Source: DATJPR01 sp963752915 (lineage in GTDB: Bacteria > Bacteroidota > Ignavibacteria > UBA10030 > UBA6906). From it: a stretch of DNA of 64,000 bases. The notes under the pieces are model-generated. The model had not been told where the DNA came from and searched no databases. It was given only the letters and a program-made list of their open reading frames with translations. Shown here in pieces: positions 51,719 to 60,299 of the stretch. Numbering within the stretch: position 1 is the first letter of the stretch; each line of letters opens with the position of its first letter. The stretch spans positions 186,001-250,000 of the forward strand of contig CAVVZZ010000015.1 in the NCBI GenBank assembly GCA_963752915.1. The letters are read 5' to 3'. Position numbers and translations under genes: made by a program.

Positions 51719-53078
51719 GCGGCAGGACCGGGGGCGCGCCTTCCGCGGTTTCATTCTTGCGCTCTCCTTCTGGGGCGTCTTCGGCCTCCGGGCTCAGGAG
51801 GGACTGGCACAGACGGGGATCGGCGATCGATCCGCTCCCGCCCGGAGAGCGGTTGACGTTCCCCACGGACTCCTGCAGGACCTTGCCGGCTCCCCCTCGA
51901 AAGCCCTCCCCCGACTTGTCGCATACCTCACAGCAAACTCTTCCGATCCGATCGAAAGGGTGCGGGTGATTCACGATTGGATCGCCCTGAATATCGTCTA
52001 TGATGTCCCGATGTACCTCAGCGGAAGAATCGCCGCGCAATCCTACCAGGATGTGCTGCGGCGCAAGAAAGCCGTCTGTGAAGGGTATGCCGGACTCCTG
52101 AAGGAAATGTGCCGGTGGGCCGGCATCGAATGTCGAATGATCCCCGGACATGCACGCGGAGCAGGATACTCGGTGTTCGATCCTGAGAATACGAACGATG
52201 AGAACCATGCCTGGAATGCCGTGAGGATCGACGACCGGTGGTGGCTGATCGATGTCACCTGGGACGCAGGACATGTGGAAGGGGACCGGTTCATCCGGAA
52301 GTATTCATCGCAATATCTCTTTGCGGAACCGACGACCTTCGTCTACTCGCACTTTCCTGCCGATGCCAGGTGGCAGAATCTCGATCGCGCGATAACCGCG
52401 GAACAGTTCCTCACGCTCCCGGATCTTCAGGGCGAATACTTCCTCTGGTGTAACCCGCCGCCCGACGATTGGACGCGGATCATCCGAAGCGATGGGCGCA
52501 CGGACCTTGCCGTTCCCGTCCGGTCACACGCGTTGTTCAATGCCGAAGTTGTCGAAGTCTTCAGGACTGAGGTCACGGAACGGAAGATTCGCATCACCGA
52601 GGTGAAGCAACCCGGGGCGGCATTTGTCCAGAGCGGTGAAGAAGGGAAGGACCGAATTGCACTCGCATTTCCTCATCCGGGGAAATACGTCGTGCGCCTG
52701 TTTGCGAAGCGAAAGGGGGATCTCGGCGAATACCGCTCAGTAGGTTTTCTGGGTGTGGAGTGCGGAGGCGGGTCTGCGATGCAATTTCCCGAGCAGTTCT
52801 CAGGGTTCAGAGAAAACGGTTATCAGCTTCTCTCCCCGTTCGACGAGATGGTGCATGCCGCGACACGTGAACGGTTCGCCTTCTTCCTGCCCGGGATCGT
52901 GAAGGCGATGTTGACCTGCGACAGTCGTCAGGTCGACCTTGACCATCCGGAGCCCGGAAGGTTTGAAGGGGAAATCGAAGTGGGGCAGGCGTCGGACGTG
53001 GTGCTGTGGGGTGCGCAAAACGAAAAATCGACACGGTACGCGGCAATTCTCCGGTTCCCGGTGGCTGCCGGGAAGTGA
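51708..53078 (+). CDS. Secreted transglutaminase-like (kyphoscoliosis-type) protein
   Basis: 456 residues from the ATG at 51708, inside the end of the ZIP gene. After a signal-like segment (FILALSFWGVFGL), a transglutaminase fold runs from about residue 70: VIHDWIALNIVYDVP, the cysteine in RKKAVCEGYAGLLKEMC, the histidine in NHAWNAVRIDD and the aspartate in WWLIDVTWDAG, making an apparent Cys-His-Asp triad. The C-terminal half is beta-rich. Such proteins may cleave or cross-link peptides in the envelope; the substrate is unknown. It ends the long plus-strand cluster. Confidence 0.85.
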   Translation: MCIERQDRGRAFRGFILALSFWGVFGLRAQEGLAQTGIGDRSAPARRAVDVPHGLLQDLAGSPSKALPRLVAYLTANSSDPIERVRVIHDWIALNIVYDVPMYLSGRIAAQSYQDVLRRKKAVCEGYAGLLKEMCRWAGIECRMIPGHARGAGYSVFDPENTNDENHAWNAVRIDDRWWLIDVTWDAGHVEGDRFIRKYSSQYLFAEPTTFVYSHFPADARWQNLDRAITAEQFLTLPDLQGEYFLWCNPPPDDWTRIIRSDGRTDLAVPVRSHALFNAEVVEVFRTEVTERKIRITEVKQPGAAFVQSGEEGKDRIALAFPHPGKYVVRLFAKRKGDLGEYRSVGFLGVECGGGSAMQFPEQFSGFRENGYQLLSPFDEMVHAATRERFAFFLPGIVKAMLTCDSRQVDLDHPEPGRFEGEIEVGQASDVVLWGAQNEKSTRYAAILRFPVAAGK

Positions 53079-53080
53079 CG

Positions 53081-54022
53081 TCAGAATCCGATCGAGACCG
53101 AAACCCGGTGGAGACTTCCGATATTCCCGAGTGAGGAAAGCGCATAATCCACGCGATAGGTGTCGACATTGACTCCGAGGCCGATGGAGAATCCGGTGAG
53201 ACCGGACGTGGATCCCAAAACAAGATCTCTTCGCTCTTCGTTGTCGTACCCGACACGCAACTGCAGGACACGACTGAGGGTAAACTCGCCCCCGATCGTA
53301 AATGAGCGGAACCGTTCGGCGAACGTGTTCACGTCCTGATTCAGTTTGTGAAAGCCGAAGTTTAGCAGGAGGGGGAGACCCTTGGGGACGACCGATGCGC
53401 CGATCGCGACGTCGAGGGGAAGTTCTTCTTTGACACCCATATAGGTCGAGAGCTGCGCACCGGCGTTTCGAATGCTGACGCCGAACGCCACTCTGCTTTC
53501 CGGGATGGTGTAAAACAATCCCGCGTCGCCGGCGATTGCTGTGGAGGTTGCGCCTGCAAGTGACGAATAGATGAACTTGACGCCGATCCCGTAGTAGAGA
53601 TTGTTGTCGAGGGTGTTGGCATAGCCGACTTCCATCGCGAGGTCGGAGGCCGTAAAGCTTCCAAGGATGTTCCCCACGTCGTCGGTCTCGCTAAACGTCC
53701 CGTAGTTCTGGTAGACCACTCCCGCCGCGAAGGTACCGTCATCCCCGAGCGATTGCCCGTAGACAACCGATCCTGCGTTCACATCGAGAAGGTTCTTGAA
53801 AAAGCTCGCCGACAGCCTTGCGGAAGAGAGAGTTCCGAGAGCCGCCGGGTTATAGAAAAGCGTCGCCGGATCGTCCGAAACAGCCATGAAACTTCCCGCC
53901 AGCGCCCCCGGACGTGCACTGATGTCTGTCCGGAGAAAGTTGAATACGGTATTGGTGGCCCCGAAGGCTTCCAGTGAGAGCACAGCCAGGCAGGAGAGGA
54001 GGAACAATCGCCTTACGCGCAT
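53081..54022 (-). CDS. PorV/PorQ-family outer-membrane protein (PorQ-like)
   Basis: 313 residues. Signal peptide (about 1-21), then a conserved family N-terminus: NFLRTDISARPGALAGSFMAVSDDPATLFYNPAAL, of which RPGALAG, AVSDDP and FYNPAAL are the key pieces. The rest is a barrel of beta-strands ending in GSLHRVSVSIGF with a C-terminal Phe. In Bacteroidota PorV and PorQ belong to the type IX secretion apparatus; in other FCB members related proteins have unknown roles. It is a single gene converging with the transglutaminase-like gene. Confidence 0.82.
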   Translation of the reverse strand: MRVRRLFLLSCLAVLSLEAFGATNTVFNFLRTDISARPGALAGSFMAVSDDPATLFYNPAALGTLSSARLSASFFKNLLDVNAGSVVYGQSLGDDGTFAAGVVYQNYGTFSETDDVGNILGSFTASDLAMEVGYANTLDNNLYYGIGVKFIYSSLAGATSTAIAGDAGLFYTIPESRVAFGVSIRNAGAQLSTYMGVKEELPLDVAIGASVVPKGLPLLLNFGFHKLNQDVNTFAERFRSFTIGGEFTLSRVLQLRVGYDNEERRDLVLGSTSGLTGFSIGLGVNVDTYRVDYALSSLGNIGSLHRVSVSIGF

Positions 54023-54097
54023 GTCAGTCCACGATTTTGTCCCCTAAACATAGGAAAGGAACCCTCAAAGTTCAAGAGAGCCCGCCGGGCGATTTGG

Positions 54098-54126
54098 TTG
54101 ATTGTATGGGACATTCTCAGTATATT
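54098..54126 (+). promoter_or_regulatory. Promoter of rpmE
   Basis: TTGATT (54098-54103), 17-base spacer, TATATT (54121-54126), 53 bases before the ATG. The best -10 match of the promoter candidates in the window. Confidence 0.55.
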
Positions 54127-54178
54127 ACTCTACTGAATTACAATTCGATGGGATATTCACGAAAGGCATGCACCTCCC

Positions 54179-54415
54179 ATGAAAGACGGCATTCACCCCG
54201 ACTATAAGAAATCGATGGTTACCTGTGTTTGCGGCAACACGTTTGAGACCCGCTCTACAGCAGGCAACCTGAAGATCGAAATCTGCTCCAACTGTCACCC
54301 CTTCTTCACCGGCCGCCAGAAACTTGTCGACTCCGCGGGGCGCGTGGAACGCTATAACAAGAAGTACGGTAAGAAGACGGCAGATCCGGGAACCCTTGCA
54401 GCAGCGACCGAATAG
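54179..54415 (+). CDS. rpmE: 50S ribosomal protein bL31
   Basis: 78 residues. The N-terminal KDGIHPDYKKSMVTCVCGN and the C-terminal GRVERYNKKYG are hallmark bL31 segments. The four zinc-ligand cysteines (CVCG and ICSNC) are present, so this is the zinc-containing form. The last dozen residues beyond YGKK are poorly conserved. It stands alone, with its own promoter, before rsmB. Confidence 0.95.
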   Translation: MKDGIHPDYKKSMVTCVCGNTFETRSTAGNLKIEICSNCHPFFTGRQKLVDSAGRVERYNKKYGKKTADPGTLAAATE

Positions 54416-54697
54416 CCGCGCAGCTGCATTCAAGATCAGGATCCCTGTTGTCCGTCATCTGCCGGAGCACCTTATGCATCGCTCACGCCTCGAGGATGCG
54501 CGTTGTCTCTCTCTTCCTGAATTCCCTTGCCGAAGGATCGGGAAATACTGTCCCTCGTTGAGGGGCACACGTCCGGTCCCCGATATCGTCTCATCGCAGT
54601 GCTCCGCATCCAGACTTCATTCTCACATGGGACGACCGTCTATGTCCGTGTGCGGAGGGCCTTCACCGGTTGCGACAGCTATGACGCAGTGAACCCT

Positions 54698-56086
54698 ATG
54701 GCCGAAGAATCCGTCCGATCCCCGTCTGCCTCACAACCGGATGTCCGTTCGCTCTACGCCGGCGCGCGCGGGACCGCTGTGAAAATTCTTAACCGTGTCG
54801 AGCGTACGGATTCGTACCTGGACAAGGTCCTCGATGCTGAACTGCGTCTGCCCGACTTGAATGACCTCGATAAAGGACTGCTGAGCGAGATTGTGCATGG
54901 GGTGTTGCGATGGCAGGGGCGACTGGACTGGATCCTGAACGGTTTTTCCCATGGCAACTTTGCCAAATCCGAAATCAACATCAAGAACACACTTCGCGTC
55001 GCGCTCTATCAGATCCTGTTTCTTGACCGGGTACCGCATGCCGCCGCAGTCAATGAAGGGGTGGAGTTCATCAAGCGCATACGGGGCGAGAAGCCCGCGG
55101 GGTTGGTGAATGCGGTCTTACGGAACATCATCCGGAACATCGACGGCATCCGTTATCCCGACGCGGCCGAGGATCAAACCCAATATCTCGCGGTCTACTA
55201 CTCCCACCCTCTGTGGATGGTTCGTCGCTGGGTCGAGCGCTACGGCATCGAGGCGACGACGAAACTTCTCACCGCGAATAACGAGCGGCCGGATCTCTCG
55301 ATGCGCGTGAACCGCCTGAAGAACAATCGGGCCCAATTCCTCGAGAAGCTCGGCCATCTGCATCTTCAGGCAACGCCCTCGGCGTACCTCGACCAGTTTG
55401 TTCGAACGAAATCCCTGTCCGGGATTGCGCAGATGGATCTGTTCCGCGGGGGGTATTTCACCATCCAGGACGAGAGCGCTGCGTTGCCGTGCCAGTTGCT
55501 CGCGCCACGACCGAGCGACAGGGTGTTTGACCTCTGTGCTGCTCCCGGCGGCAAGACGACCAATCTTGCGGAGATGATGAACAACCAGGGAGAAGTGGTC
55601 GCCATCGACAAGTACGAAGCGAAACTGAAAATGATCCAGGCCTCATGCGACCGGCTCGGGCTCAAGAATGTTGTCCTGCGCGCTGCCGACGCATCCGCAC
55701 TGGAAGCAGGGGTCGCCGACCGGGTTCTTCTCGATGCCCCGTGCTCGGGATTGGGCGTCCTGACGAAAAAACCCGACATCAAGTGGAAGAGAGATATCCC
55801 GGACATCCTTCGGCTCGCGAAGGCGCAATCGGCGATGATTGAGAACGCAGCCACGCTTGTGCGGCCGGGCGGCGTTCTGGTATACAGCACCTGTACTATC
55901 GAACCGGAGGAGAATGAACAGGTGGTCAGGGGATTTCTTGAGCGCCATCCCGATTTCGCTCCTGACGATGCCCGGCAGTTCGTCCCTGAGCGACTTGTCT
56001 CAGAAGATGGATTCATTCATACCTTCCCGCATCTTCACGGGATGGATGGAACGTTTGCTGCACGAATGGTCCGAAAGGCTGTGTAA
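54698..56086 (+). CDS. rsmB: 16S rRNA cytosine-C5 methyltransferase RsmB (Sun/Fmu)
   Basis: 462 residues from ATG 54698. The N-terminal NusB-like domain (AVKILNRVERTDSYLDKVLD, VNAVLRNIIRN) precedes the methyltransferase domain: motif I VFDLCAAPGGKTTNLAEMM, motif IV LLDAPCSGLGVL and the catalytic second Cys in VYSTCTIEPEENE. It methylates C967 in E. coli 16S rRNA. An upstream ORF extension to 54527 shows no family similarity. The 282-base gap before it seems empty. Confidence 0.95.
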   Translation: MAEESVRSPSASQPDVRSLYAGARGTAVKILNRVERTDSYLDKVLDAELRLPDLNDLDKGLLSEIVHGVLRWQGRLDWILNGFSHGNFAKSEINIKNTLRVALYQILFLDRVPHAAAVNEGVEFIKRIRGEKPAGLVNAVLRNIIRNIDGIRYPDAAEDQTQYLAVYYSHPLWMVRRWVERYGIEATTKLLTANNERPDLSMRVNRLKNNRAQFLEKLGHLHLQATPSAYLDQFVRTKSLSGIAQMDLFRGGYFTIQDESAALPCQLLAPRPSDRVFDLCAAPGGKTTNLAEMMNNQGEVVAIDKYEAKLKMIQASCDRLGLKNVVLRAADASALEAGVADRVLLDAPCSGLGVLTKKPDIKWKRDIPDILRLAKAQSAMIENAATLVRPGGVLVYSTCTIEPEENEQVVRGFLERHPDFAPDDARQFVPERLVSEDGFIHTFPHLHGMDGTFAARMVRKAV

Positions 56087-56161
56087 CCGCCGGCGCCATC
56101 GCTGGCACAGAACGCTGTGCCGGCTCCGGCAATCCGAATTCCGCGCAAGAGGAACATTTCA

Positions 56162-57379
56162 ATGTCGACACTCATCGATCTTGTAACGAATGAATTGGCG
56201 GGACTGGAGACGTCCCACACGTACAAACACGAAGTCCCGATGCAAAGCGCCCAGGGTGGATCGGTGACGGTCCGCGGGAAGAACGTCGTCATGCTCGCAT
56301 CGAACAACTATCTCGGGCTCTCGAACCATCCTGCCATCCGGAAGGCTGCCATCCAGGGCATCAAGGACTACGGCTACGGAGTGGCGTCGGTCCGGTTCAT
56401 TTGCGGAACGCAGGATATCCACCTCAAGCTCGAGAAGAAAATAGCGAAGTTCCTCGGCGTGGAAGACGCCGTCCTGTTCTCGTCATGCTGGGCCGCGAAC
56501 GAAGCCTTCTTCGCATCGATCACGAATGAGAAGATGGGGGTGGAGGAATATCATGATGTGATCTATTCTGACCGCTTGAATCATGCGAGCATCATTGACG
56601 GCCAGCGACTGTGCCGCCCGGAGACGACGGACCGGAAGATCTATAAACACGCGGATATGGATGACCTCATCCGCCAGCTTGAAGAAGACAAGGGAAAAGG
56701 GTATCGGCTCAGAATTATTGCCAGCGACGGAGTGTTCAGTATGGAGGGGGACCTGGCCCCGGTCGACAGGCTCGTGGAAATTGCGAAAACGTATGGCGCA
56801 GTGCTCTTTGTTGATGATTCGCATGCCGTCGGCGTGTGCGGCAAGAGCGGGAGGGGGACGCCGGAGGCAAAAGGAGTTCACGGCATGGTTGACGTCCTTA
56901 CCGGGACCCTCGGAAAGGCAATCGGCGGGGCCGCCGGCGGGTACATTGCGGGGAAGAGGGCGCTCGTCGACTATATCAGGCAGAAAGCGCGCACATACAT
57001 ATTTTCGAACTCTCTCCCGCCGGCCATTGTCTTTGGCGCCTCTGCTGCGTTCGACTTGTTGACCCGCGACCGCTCCCTGGTCAGGAAAGTGCGGGAGAAC
57101 ACAGAGTACTTCAGAACAGAGATCACCGGGCTGGGCTACACCGTGCTCTCAGGAGAGCATCCGATTGTCCCGGTCATGCTCGGCGAGGCATCCCTCGCCC
57201 AGCAAATGAGCGATGAGCTGTTAAAGGCCGGCGTGTACATCCGGGGCCTCTGGTTTCCGGTAGTGCCGAAAGGTGAGGCCAGACTCCGTGCCCAGATTTC
57301 CGCCGCGTTGAGCACCGCGGAAATCGATCGGGCGCTTGAAGCGTTTGCGAAGGTCGGGAAGAAGTTGAAAGTGATTTAG
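56162..57379 (+). CDS. kbl: Glycine C-acetyltransferase (2-amino-3-ketobutyrate CoA ligase) or related alpha-oxoamine synthase
   Basis: 405 residues, PLP-dependent alpha-oxoamine synthase fold. VMLASNNYLGLSNHPAIRKA, the tyrosine-rich YGYGVASVRFICGTQDIH, VDDSHAVGVCGKSGRGTPE and the PLP lysine in TGTLGKAIGGAAGGYIAG are conserved. Kbl condenses acetyl-CoA with glycine, in threonine breakdown. 8-amino-7-oxononanoate synthase (BioF) has the same fold, and the absence of neighbours (tdh or bio genes) leaves some doubt, but the overall pattern favours Kbl. Confidence 0.85.
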   Translation: MSTLIDLVTNELAGLETSHTYKHEVPMQSAQGGSVTVRGKNVVMLASNNYLGLSNHPAIRKAAIQGIKDYGYGVASVRFICGTQDIHLKLEKKIAKFLGVEDAVLFSSCWAANEAFFASITNEKMGVEEYHDVIYSDRLNHASIIDGQRLCRPETTDRKIYKHADMDDLIRQLEEDKGKGYRLRIIASDGVFSMEGDLAPVDRLVEIAKTYGAVLFVDDSHAVGVCGKSGRGTPEAKGVHGMVDVLTGTLGKAIGGAAGGYIAGKRALVDYIRQKARTYIFSNSLPPAIVFGASAAFDLLTRDRSLVRKVRENTEYFRTEITGLGYTVLSGEHPIVPVMLGEASLAQQMSDELLKAGVYIRGLWFPVVPKGEARLRAQISAALSTAEIDRALEAFAKVGKKLKVI

Positions 57380-57381
57380 AG

Positions 57382-57398
57382 CCGCCGCATTCCGGCGG
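57382..57398 (+). terminator. Hairpin after kbl (no T-run)
   Basis: CCGCCG/CGGCGG with a 5-base loop, three bases after the kbl stop; weak as a terminator. Confidence 0.3.
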
Positions 57399-57436
57399 TA
57401 CCGTTCTCCATTGAAGGGAAAAGCGAGCAAATTCAA

Positions 57437-58525
57437 ATGAGTTCCATTAACCAAGACGATATCCTCTCCGCCCTGCGTCAGGTGCGTGATCCTGACTTGA
57501 ACAGAGATATTGTTTCATTGAACTTTGTCAAAGATCTCGTCGTCCGCGGGTCGGAGGTGAGCTTCACCATAGAGCTTACCACACCCTCCTGTCCCGTCCG
57601 TGATGACATGAAGGAAGCCGCGGCCAGGGCGGTAAAAGAAAAGGTCGCCGGCGTGGAAACGGTGAACGTGACAATGACATCGAATGTCACCCGGCAGGCC
57701 GGCAAGCAAGGGGCGGAAATCATTCCCGGCGTCAAGAACACCGTGGCAGTCGCGTCGGGAAAGGGAGGCGTGGGGAAATCCACCGTCGCCGTCAACCTCG
57801 CCGTCGCACTGGCGATGGATGGGGCCAAAGTCGGACTGATCGATGCAGACGTTTACGGACCAAGCATCCCGCTGATGATGGGTGTCCACACGAAGCCAAA
57901 AATCGTAAACAAGCGAATGCAGACCCTCGAGAGCCACGGCGTCAGTCTCATGTCGATCGGGTTCTTTGTGGACCCGAACGACGCCATGATCTGGCGCGGG
58001 CCAATGGCGAGCGGGGCCGTCCGGCAATTTCTGACGGACGTCGATTGGGGAGAGCTCGATTACCTGATCTTCGACCTCCCTCCGGGAACGGGGGACATCC
58101 AGCTCACCCTTGTTCAGACGATTCCGCTGACGGGTTCAGTGATCGTTACGACGCCGCAGGATGTTTCTCTCGCCGATGCGCGGAAGGGGATGAAGATGTT
58201 CGAAAAAGTGAATGTCCCCGTCTTCGGGATCATCGAGAACATGAGTTACTATATTTGTTCCCACTGCGGCCACCGGGAAGAGATCTTTGCTCACGGCGGG
58301 GGAAGGAAGACGGCGGAAGACCTCGGCGTTCCTTTTCTCGGCGAGATTCCGATCTACACCTCGATCCGGCTCTCCGGCGATAAGGGGACGCCCATTGTTG
58401 CAGACCCGCAAGGCGGGGCGCCGGCAGAAGCAATCCGCACGATCGCGCGGTCTCTCGCAGCGCAGATCAGCATTCGGAACGCGGGGGGAGAGAATTCCGG
58501 CGCGCTGGAAATCGATCTCGGCTAA
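57437..58525 (+). CDS. Mrp/ApbC-type P-loop Fe-S carrier with N-terminal DUF59 domain
   Basis: 362 residues. The first 85 residues are a DUF59 domain (VRDPDLNRDIVSLNFVKDL, TPSCPVRDDMKE). The ATPase domain has a deviant Walker A (VASGKGGVGKSTVAVNLA), IDADVYGPSIP, and a C-terminal CxxC motif in YYICSHCGHREEIFAHGG for cluster binding. It binds and transfers Fe-S clusters. The NifU-C protein 33 bases downstream is a natural partner. Together they form a second Fe-S maturation locus apart from SUF. Confidence 0.94.
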   Translation: MSSINQDDILSALRQVRDPDLNRDIVSLNFVKDLVVRGSEVSFTIELTTPSCPVRDDMKEAAARAVKEKVAGVETVNVTMTSNVTRQAGKQGAEIIPGVKNTVAVASGKGGVGKSTVAVNLAVALAMDGAKVGLIDADVYGPSIPLMMGVHTKPKIVNKRMQTLESHGVSLMSIGFFVDPNDAMIWRGPMASGAVRQFLTDVDWGELDYLIFDLPPGTGDIQLTLVQTIPLTGSVIVTTPQDVSLADARKGMKMFEKVNVPVFGIIENMSYYICSHCGHREEIFAHGGGRKTAEDLGVPFLGEIPIYTSIRLSGDKGTPIVADPQGGAPAEAIRTIARSLAAQISIRNAGGENSGALEIDLG

Positions 58526-58558
58526 CACGATGGGACGCCGGATATCCGGAGATCACGC

Positions 58559-58792
58559 ATGACAACCGAAGAACGGATAGAACAGTCTCTGGAACAAGCG
58601 CGGCCATTTCTCCGGGCCGACGACGGAGATGTCGCGCTGGTGCGGTTCCGGCCCGAGAGCGGGGTCCTGGAAGTCCGATGGCTCGGCACCTGTGCGATCT
58701 GTCCGATGTCACGGATGACGCTCCGAGCAGGCATCGAACGCGCGATCCTCAATGATGTGCCGGAAGTGAAGAGGGTCGAAGCAGTGAGTTGA
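58559..58792 (+). CDS. NifU C-terminal domain (NfuA-like) Fe-S protein
   Basis: 77 residues. It has the Nfu fold with a short CAICPMS motif (Cys-x2-Cys) that binds a 4Fe-4S cluster between two subunits. The context FLRADDGDVALVRF and VPEVKRVEAV agrees with the family. It directly follows the Mrp-type carrier. Likely an intermediate cluster donor. Confidence 0.9.
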   Translation: MTTEERIEQSLEQARPFLRADDGDVALVRFRPESGVLEVRWLGTCAICPMSRMTLRAGIERAILNDVPEVKRVEAVS

Positions 58793-58811
58793 AGGATCGG
58801 GGACACTGATC

Positions 58812-59603
58812 TTGGCGGAATGGACTGACAGCGATCGGAAGACGCTCGCAACAGCGGTCGATCTCCTGGAGCATCCGCGCTTCATCGCCCGCCTCGCTTC
58901 GGTTTTGGGAGGTCCCGTCGAAAAAGGGTTTTCGATGCTGCCGGCCGACTGGAGATTGCGTGTCGCTGACGTGAGCAAGGCGGCCCTCTCCAAAGCGCTC
59001 GTTGTTGCCGTGAAAAGTCTCGGGGAAAATCCAAACTCTTCGAGTGCCGCTGAATCCCTCCATCGACTTGCTGCGACCGCCTCCGGAATTGCAGGCGGGG
59101 CCTTCGGCATCGGCGCCCTCGCGATCGAACTTCCCTTCTCCACCACCATCATGCTCCGCTCCATCGCGGCCATCGCACGCGAAGAAGGGGAGGACCTGCA
59201 CTCCCTCCAGACCAGGCTGCAATGCCTCCAGGTGTTTGCACTCGGCGGAGGGAAGGATCCGGTCGACGGAAGTGACGGGGGATACTGGGCGATGCGTCTC
59301 GCGCTGTCACGCCTGACATCGGAAGCTGCGACGTTCGTGGCCGAACGGGGGATCGTGCAGGAAGGGGCGCCGCCGCTGGTTCGACTGATCACTGCGATTG
59401 CCGCACGGTTCGGCGTCGTGGTGGGTGAAGAAATGGCGGCGAAAGCCATCCCGGTCGTCGGTGCAGTCGGCGGAGGAACCGTCAACTATCTGTTCGCCGA
59501 ACATTTCCAGAAGACGGCGCGCGGACACTTCAGCGTTCGGCGTCTCGAACGCACGTATGGCGAAGAAGCGGTCAGGAGCACCTATGAACAGATCCGGGGA
59601 TAG
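58812..59603 (+). CDS. EcsC-family protein
   Basis: 263 residues starting at a TTG with a GGGGA site. Central helices with GIAGGAFGIGALAIELPFST and SIAAIAREEGEDL and the C-terminal AKAIPVVGAVGGGTVNYLFAEHFQ fit the EcsC family, which is membrane-associated and of unclear function. Its gene converges with ftsE, ending 15 bases from that stop. It is probably co-transcribed with the NifU-like gene 20 bases upstream. Confidence 0.85.
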   Translation: MAEWTDSDRKTLATAVDLLEHPRFIARLASVLGGPVEKGFSMLPADWRLRVADVSKAALSKALVVAVKSLGENPNSSSAAESLHRLAATASGIAGGAFGIGALAIELPFSTTIMLRSIAAIAREEGEDLHSLQTRLQCLQVFALGGGKDPVDGSDGGYWAMRLALSRLTSEAATFVAERGIVQEGAPPLVRLITAIAARFGVVVGEEMAAKAIPVVGAVGGGTVNYLFAEHFQKTARGHFSVRRLERTYGEEAVRSTYEQIRG

Positions 59604-59618
59604 GACCAGGACGCGTCC

Positions 59619-60299
59619 TCACCGGTCATGCTTCGGGGCGACGATCTGGTCTCCGAGGATCTTCCCGTTCTGAAGCTCGACAACCCTCCCGCCCGTTCTT
59701 CGGACAAGATCGTAGTTGTGCGTGGCCATGATGACGCCTGTGCCGCGCCGGTTGATGATGCCGAGCAGGTCGAGGATTTCACCCGCTGTCGCGGGATCGA
59801 GGTTCCCTGTCGGTTCGTCAGCCAGGAGAAACGTCGGGCTGTTGACCATTGCCCTGGCGATCACCACCCGTTGCTGTTCCCCTCCTGAAAGCTCCGAGGG
59901 ATGTCGATAGCGAAGGTGACTTAATCCGACGTCCCCCAACGCATGCATCACTTTTCGCTTGAGTTCGGAGTGACGCGCCCCCGTCACTTCGAGGGCAAAT
60001 GCAACGTTGTCAAAGACCGAACGATCGTCGAAGAGGCGGTAATCCTGAAACACGATGCCGAGCGAACGCCGCAACATCGCTGTCTGCCGCTTCGTAATTC
60101 CCGCCGACATGTAGGACCCGACAGAGACTGTCCCCCGGGTCGGAATCACATCCATGTAGATGAGTTTGAGGAGGGTGCTCTTGCCGGACCCGGTGGGACC
60201 GATCAGGAAAACAAACTCTCCCGGATTGATCTTTATCGACACCTCACGGAAGATTTCACGATCGTCAAACCCTGCAGACACCGTGTTGAGAACGATCAT
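59619..60299 (-). CDS. ftsE: Cell-division ATP-binding protein FtsE
   Basis: 226 residues. Walker A (IGPTGSGKSTLLKLIY), Q-loop VFQDYRLFDDRSVFDNVAFAL (in the FtsE family pattern QDxRLL), signature LSGGEQQR, Walker B FLLADEPTGNLDP and switch His in MATHNYDLV are all present. With FtsX it links the divisome to septal wall hydrolases. FtsX is not adjacent here: pdxA lies upstream, overlapping by four bases, and the downstream gene is convergent. Confidence 0.9.
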   Translation of the reverse strand: MIVLNTVSAGFDDREIFREVSIKINPGEFVFLIGPTGSGKSTLLKLIYMDVIPTRGTVSVGSYMSAGITKRQTAMLRRSLGIVFQDYRLFDDRSVFDNVAFALEVTGARHSELKRKVMHALGDVGLSHLRYRHPSELSGGEQQRVVIARAMVNSPTFLLADEPTGNLDPATAGEILDLLGIINRRGTGVIMATHNYDLVRRTGGRVVELQNGKILGDQIVAPKHDR

